Of a DNA stretch of 64,000 nt, positions 60,434 through 64,000 are shown in pieces. The first letter of the stretch is position 1, and the number at the start of each line of letters is the position of its first letter. The notes below the pieces were generated by a model. It ran no database searches. It was not told where the DNA came from and saw only the letters and a program-made list of their open reading frames with translations. The position numbers and the translations under genes are program-made. The stretch is from Longimicrobiales bacterium (GTDB lineage: Bacteria > Gemmatimonadota > Gemmatimonadetes > Longimicrobiales > Gaopeijiaceae). The stretch lies in assembly GCA_028278645.1 (NCBI GenBank), contig JANQDZ010000010.1:1-64000 (forward strand), given 5' to 3'.

Positions 60434-61441
60434 TCACCCTGGGCTTGTGATGGGTCCCTCCACGGAGTCGAGAAGGAGGCCCGACCAATGAAGGGGAGCG
60501 GTGGTGCGTCTCTTTTGCTCGATGGAGGAGTAGACCAGACCCGCCCTTGTTTCATCGATCCCTAGGGCTTCTGCGAGGGCGGAGATCGGTCTCCCCTGGT
60601 TGAAGAAAAGGAGGGCGAGGTCCATTTCCCAGTATGGCAGACCGAAGTAGAACTCGTCCTGACTCTGGGGCAGGCTGTACGTATCCGTCGTCGGGGTCGC
60701 TCCGCAAATCTCCTCTGGAACCCCGAGGTGGCGGGCAAGCATGTAGACCTGAGACTTGTAAAGGTGGGCGATCGGTTTGATATCCGCCGATCCATCACCG
60801 TTTTTGACAAAAAAACCTTGGTCGAACTCCACTCGATTCGGCGTCCCGAGGACAGCGTAATTAAGACGATCCGCGTGTGCGTATTCCAGGGTTTTCCGCA
60901 CCCGCTGTTTGAAGTTCGTGCCTGCGAGAACCTCCAGGTATTCCTCCAATCTCAAGCGTTCCCGGGTCTCGTTCCCTTCCGGGTCCTGTGCCACGACCAG
61001 AAAATGGGTGTATGGGTCGGTCAACCCTCCGGAAATGACGAGCTTGCTCTTCCAATTGGGGCCATATTCCGGAATGACCTTCTTGATCGCGGCGTCCCGC
61101 CACCGGTAACAGCCGATGGCCTCGAGGATTGGAGAAATGTCCTCGACCTTCGTAGGGATCCCCAACTGATTCGCCAGTGTTTGTGCCCGTTCTTCGCCCG
61201 AAGGCGCGGACTCGGTTTCGCTGAGAATCAGGCCAAGGACCTTATCCGGGCCAACGGCCCGGCTTCCCAAGGCTGCGGCAACCGAACTGTCCACCCCACC
61301 GGACAGCCCCACCACCAACCCCCGCTTTCGGAGTCGGACCCGGAGGTGGTCCTGAATCCCCGTGGAAATCCGTTCCACCTCCTCAGCCATGTCGAAAGAG
61401 AACAGGCTCTCCAGGGTCTTCTCGAGTCGATCAGGAATCAT
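60434..61441 (-). CDS. nadE: NadE-like ammonia-dependent amide ligase
   Basis: 335 residues. It has the PP-loop SGGVDSS near 46 and NadE-type blocks GTPNRVEFDQGFFVKNGDGSADIKPI and LYKSQVYMLARHLGVP. NadE forms NAD from deamido-NAD, ATP and ammonia. No glutaminase domain is fused. The location inside an exopolysaccharide island, next to an asparagine-synthase-like gene and co-transcribed with a GNAT gene, raises the possibility that it amidates a sugar acid instead (inference). ATG 61441 follows GGTGAAGA. Confidence 0.85.
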   Translation of the reverse strand: MIPDRLEKTLESLFSFDMAEEVERISTGIQDHLRVRLRKRGLVVGLSGGVDSSVAAALGSRAVGPDKVLGLILSETESAPSGEERAQTLANQLGIPTKVEDISPILEAIGCYRWRDAAIKKVIPEYGPNWKSKLVISGGLTDPYTHFLVVAQDPEGNETRERLRLEEYLEVLAGTNFKQRVRKTLEYAHADRLNYAVLGTPNRVEFDQGFFVKNGDGSADIKPIAHLYKSQVYMLARHLGVPEEICGATPTTDTYSLPQSQDEFYFGLPYWEMDLALLFFNQGRPISALAEALGIDETRAGLVYSSIEQKRRTTAPLHWSGLLLDSVEGPITSPG

Positions 61442-61652
61442 TCTTCACCGCCGAAAGGACGTTGGTTGGACACAGGGCCACCATTGAAGCGACCGGGACC
61501 GGTGCCCTGAGACCATTCTACTGGGACATCTGGCCTTTGGGTACAAGCCCCACTACTTCCCGGTTTCTATGATCTCATCGTACCTTTGATACTGGCTTGC
61601 CGTGGCTCCGTGAGCGTTCCCTGACCCAGGCTCATCAAAAGAGGAAACCCAA

Positions 61653-63650
61653 GTGTGCGGAATCGCTGGGATCGTGAACCTCCAAAGTGACATGAGCCCG
61701 CCCTCCCGTGATTCCCTCAGCCGTATGGTTTCCGCGATCCGTCACCGTGGCCCGGATCAGGCCGGGATCTTCCGCGACAGACGGGCGGGTCTGGTGGCAG
61801 CCAGGCTCTCGATCATCGATCTGGAACACGGCCAGCAGCCCCTCTCCAACGAAGACGGTACCCTCTGGGTGGTGTTCAACGGAGAGATCTTCAACTACGT
61901 GGAACTCCGGGCCCAGCTAGTCCAACGGGGACACACCTTCCGCACGTCGTCCGACACCGAGGTCATCGTCCACGCTTGGGAGGAGTGGGGTAAGGACTCA
62001 CTGGGAATGTTCAACGGACAATGGTCGTTTGCAATCTGGGACTCCGAAAAGTCCGAATTGATCCTTTCCAGAGATGGAATGGGAATCCTCCCCCTTTATT
62101 ATGCCGAGAAAGGGTCCCGGGTAGTATTCGCCAGTGAGGTAAAGGCCCTTTTTGCGGGTGATCCGTCTCTCCGTCGGGGATTAGACCCCCTGGGCCTTCT
62201 GCAGACATTCACGTTTTGGTCCTCTTTGTCTCCCACCACCGTCTTCGATGGAGTTTCCGAACTTCCCCCGGGTTCGTATCGGATCTACCGGAGGGGCGAG
62301 GTCGGCGAGGGTCGTCATTGGGACTGGACCTTCCCCGTGGACGGGGGCGGTGAGTTCCAAGGGGCGGAGAGCGGAGGGGTGGAGGAGCTGGAGGAGGAGC
62401 TTTTGAGGGCCACTTCGCTGCGAATGCTCCGGTCCGACGTTCCGGTGGGTTGTTATTTGTCGGGGGGGCTGGACAGCTCCCTGGTGACAAGCCTGGCCAT
62501 CGAAGCCAAAGAGGCTTCGTGCCAGACGTTCTCGATCAGGTTCGAAGAGGACGAGTTCGACGAGGCGTCCTTCCAGCAGACCCTGGTGAAGACTCTTGAC
62601 GTAGATCACCACGAGGTTCGGGTTTCGGGACGGGATATTTGCGGGGTCTTTCCCGAGGTGATTCGTCACGCAGAGCGGCCCGTACTCCGGACTGCTCCCG
62701 CTCCTCTCTTTCTCCTTTCAAGGCTGGCTCGAGATGCCGGCGTGAAAGTAGTCCTCACCGGTGAAGGCGCTGATGAGATCTTCGCAGGGTACGATCTCTT
62801 CCGAGAGGGTATCTTGCGTCGGCGATGGGCTCAGGAACCGGATTCCGATGGGCTTCCCGAGCTCTTCAGCCGTCTGTACCCATACCTCTCCCGCTCTCCA
62901 GTATCCCAACGGTCCATGGCTCGTCAGTTCTTCGGGCAGGGTCTCGAACGTTGGCAGGAACCCGGATTCGCCCACAGCCTCCGCTGGAAGACCACGGGAG
63001 CCCTGCGAAAGCTGTTCTCCCGAGACCTACTCCTTGACCTCGCCGATCAAGACACCGTTGGGGATTTCCGCGCCGAACTTCCCCCGTCGTTCTCGCGATG
63101 GGAGTACTTGGCCCAGGACCAATACATCGAAGCGGTTACCCTGCTACCTGGATACATCCTCTCCTCCCAAGGAGACCGGATGCTGATGGCCCATTCGGTA
63201 GAGGGGCGGTTTCCCTTCCTGGACAAACAGGTGGTTCAGCTGGCCAACTCCTTCCCCGGGGATTTCAAGATCCGAGACATGGAGGAGAAACGTATACTTC
63301 GTTTGATTGCTGCTGCCAGGGTCCCGGCGTCGATCCTGGAACGCCCGAAACAACCCTACCGGGCTCCAGGAGCCGTCTCTTTTGTTTCCGAGGACCGGGG
63401 TGAATGGGTGGATGAGGTCCTCTCCCCTGAAGAGGTCCGGGGGGCCGGAATCTTCAATCCAGAGTTGGTCTCACTCCTTTGGGAGAAGTGCCTTTCAGGT
63501 ACCCACAGCCGACCGCTTTCAAACACGGACGACATGGCTCTGGTCGGCGTGGCCTCCACGCAGTTGCTCGTAAGGGAGTTCTTTTCCTACCCCTCCCTTA
63601 CCCATCCCGAGATGCACTTCTCAGTAAGTGTGGATAGGGTGGACGGATGA
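61653..63650 (+). CDS. asnB: Asparagine synthase-like glutamine amidotransferase
   Basis: 665 residues. The class II glutaminase domain (about 1-215) keeps the nucleophile Cys2 (MCGIAG) and RHRGPDQ. The synthetase domain has the PP-loop SGGLDSS near 269 and LTGEGADEIFAGYD. AsnB amidates aspartate with glutamine nitrogen and ATP; homologues in polysaccharide and exosortase loci probably amidate other carboxylates. GTG 61653 has GAGGAAA upstream and exposes Cys2 correctly. Its stop overlaps the start of the acyl-ligase gene (ATGA). Confidence 0.93.
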   Translation: MCGIAGIVNLQSDMSPPSRDSLSRMVSAIRHRGPDQAGIFRDRRAGLVAARLSIIDLEHGQQPLSNEDGTLWVVFNGEIFNYVELRAQLVQRGHTFRTSSDTEVIVHAWEEWGKDSLGMFNGQWSFAIWDSEKSELILSRDGMGILPLYYAEKGSRVVFASEVKALFAGDPSLRRGLDPLGLLQTFTFWSSLSPTTVFDGVSELPPGSYRIYRRGEVGEGRHWDWTFPVDGGGEFQGAESGGVEELEEELLRATSLRMLRSDVPVGCYLSGGLDSSLVTSLAIEAKEASCQTFSIRFEEDEFDEASFQQTLVKTLDVDHHEVRVSGRDICGVFPEVIRHAERPVLRTAPAPLFLLSRLARDAGVKVVLTGEGADEIFAGYDLFREGILRRRWAQEPDSDGLPELFSRLYPYLSRSPVSQRSMARQFFGQGLERWQEPGFAHSLRWKTTGALRKLFSRDLLLDLADQDTVGDFRAELPPSFSRWEYLAQDQYIEAVTLLPGYILSSQGDRMLMAHSVEGRFPFLDKQVVQLANSFPGDFKIRDMEEKRILRLIAAARVPASILERPKQPYRAPGAVSFVSEDRGEWVDEVLSPEEVRGAGIFNPELVSLLWEKCLSGTHSRPLSNTDDMALVGVASTQLLVREFFSYPSLTHPEMHFSVSVDRVDG

Positions 63651-64000
63651 GTCGAGACTCTGAACCAAAAACCGGCCTCCGGCGATACCTCGAAAGAGTA
63701 GCCGACACGCTCCCCGAAAAAGAGGCCGTCGTAACCCAGGAAGGGAGAGTCACTTATGGTCAACTCGAGAAAGACGGGAACGCCGTAGCGAACTGGCTGA
63801 AGCAGGGTGGGGTGAGGAACGGAGACCGGGTCTTTGTTTTTGGGTCGAACTCTGCCCAGGCTGTGGCAGCATTCTGGGGAGTTCAGAAGGCGGGTGGGGT
63901 GGTGTCGGTCATCCACCCACAGACCAAGGGAAGTAAACTCGCTTTTCTGCTCGGAGATTCCTCGCCGAAGGCCCTTGTGATGGAATCCCACCTGTTCCCG
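63647..64000 (+). CDS. AMP-dependent acyl-CoA ligase/synthetase (partial, runs off window)
   Basis: The first 118 residues are visible, from ATG 63647, which overlaps the asnB stop. The sequence has the N-terminal AMP-binding pattern: EAVVTQEGRVTYGQLEKD, GVRNGDRVFVFGSNS, AAFWGVQKAGGVVSVIHP. The core AMP motifs lie beyond the edge. Acyl ligases of this kind accompany AsnB-like genes in exosortase A loci, which fits, but the substrate is unknown. Confidence 0.82.
   Translation, partial: MSRDSEPKTGLRRYLERVADTLPEKEAVVTQEGRVTYGQLEKDGNAVANWLKQGGVRNGDRVFVFGSNSAQAVAAFWGVQKAGGVVSVIHPQTKGSKLAFLLGDSSPKALVMESHLFP

Overview
This window looks like chromosome of a GC-rich Gram-negative heterotroph. Lipoproteins with lipoboxes, TolC-type channels, an RND pump, an outer-membrane beta-barrel candidate and a Wza/Wzc-type export pair all imply a two-membrane envelope. 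Gene content and style (frequent GTG/TTG starts, large S9 and HExxH secreted peptidases, a PilB fused to a receiver domain) fit Gemmatimonadota or a nearby phylum; that placement is inference, since no rRNA or universal marker set is present. I saw no tRNA, rRNA, CRISPR array, insertion sequence or phage block.

Layout. 0-0.7 kb: the 5' tip of a minus-strand gene, then a C/A-rich stretch with palindromes. 0.7-2.8 kb: PilB/GspE ATPase with receiver domain. 3.0-6.2 kb: a tight plus-strand set (Sco copper chaperone, YtkA/FixH-like lipoprotein, membrane polyferredoxin, second YtkA-like protein) suggesting copper or redox-enzyme assembly. 6.2-10.6 kb (minus): TolC, HlyD adaptor and two LolD/MacB-type ATPases with no permease gene. 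11.1-12.0 kb: MurB. 12.1-15.6 kb: five-gene minus-strand operon (ankyrin, DUF2203, MATE, LON-N, small membrane protein). 15.8-20.3 kb: unknown protein, acyl-CoA dehydrogenase, M55 D-aminopeptidase coupled to a voltage-gated K+ channel, cytochrome c lipoprotein. 20.5-22.6 kb: small minus-strand operon (membrane proteins, AlkD-like, poly-gamma-glutamate hydrolase-like). 22.7-31.1 kb: TetR, TolC, adaptor, RND pump and beta-barrel. 31.4-49.7 kb: scattered metabolism, transport and proteolysis genes, including an A-PCP-TE enzyme with no condensation domain.

49.9-64 kb is the most coherent region: an exopolysaccharide island with SLBB export protein, Wzc-type tyrosine kinase, NtrC-type sigma-54 activator, histidine kinase, phosphoglycosyl transferase, GNAT protein, NadE-like amide ligase, asparagine-synthase-like amidotransferase and the start of an AMP-dependent acyl ligase. 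Three correctly spaced -24/-12 sigma-54 elements sit upstream of the export gene, the kinase gene and the sugar transferase, and the only sigma-54 activator in view lies between them. This resembles the regulator plus EPS arrangement of exosortase/PEP-CTERM loci, but no exosortase is visible before the window ends.
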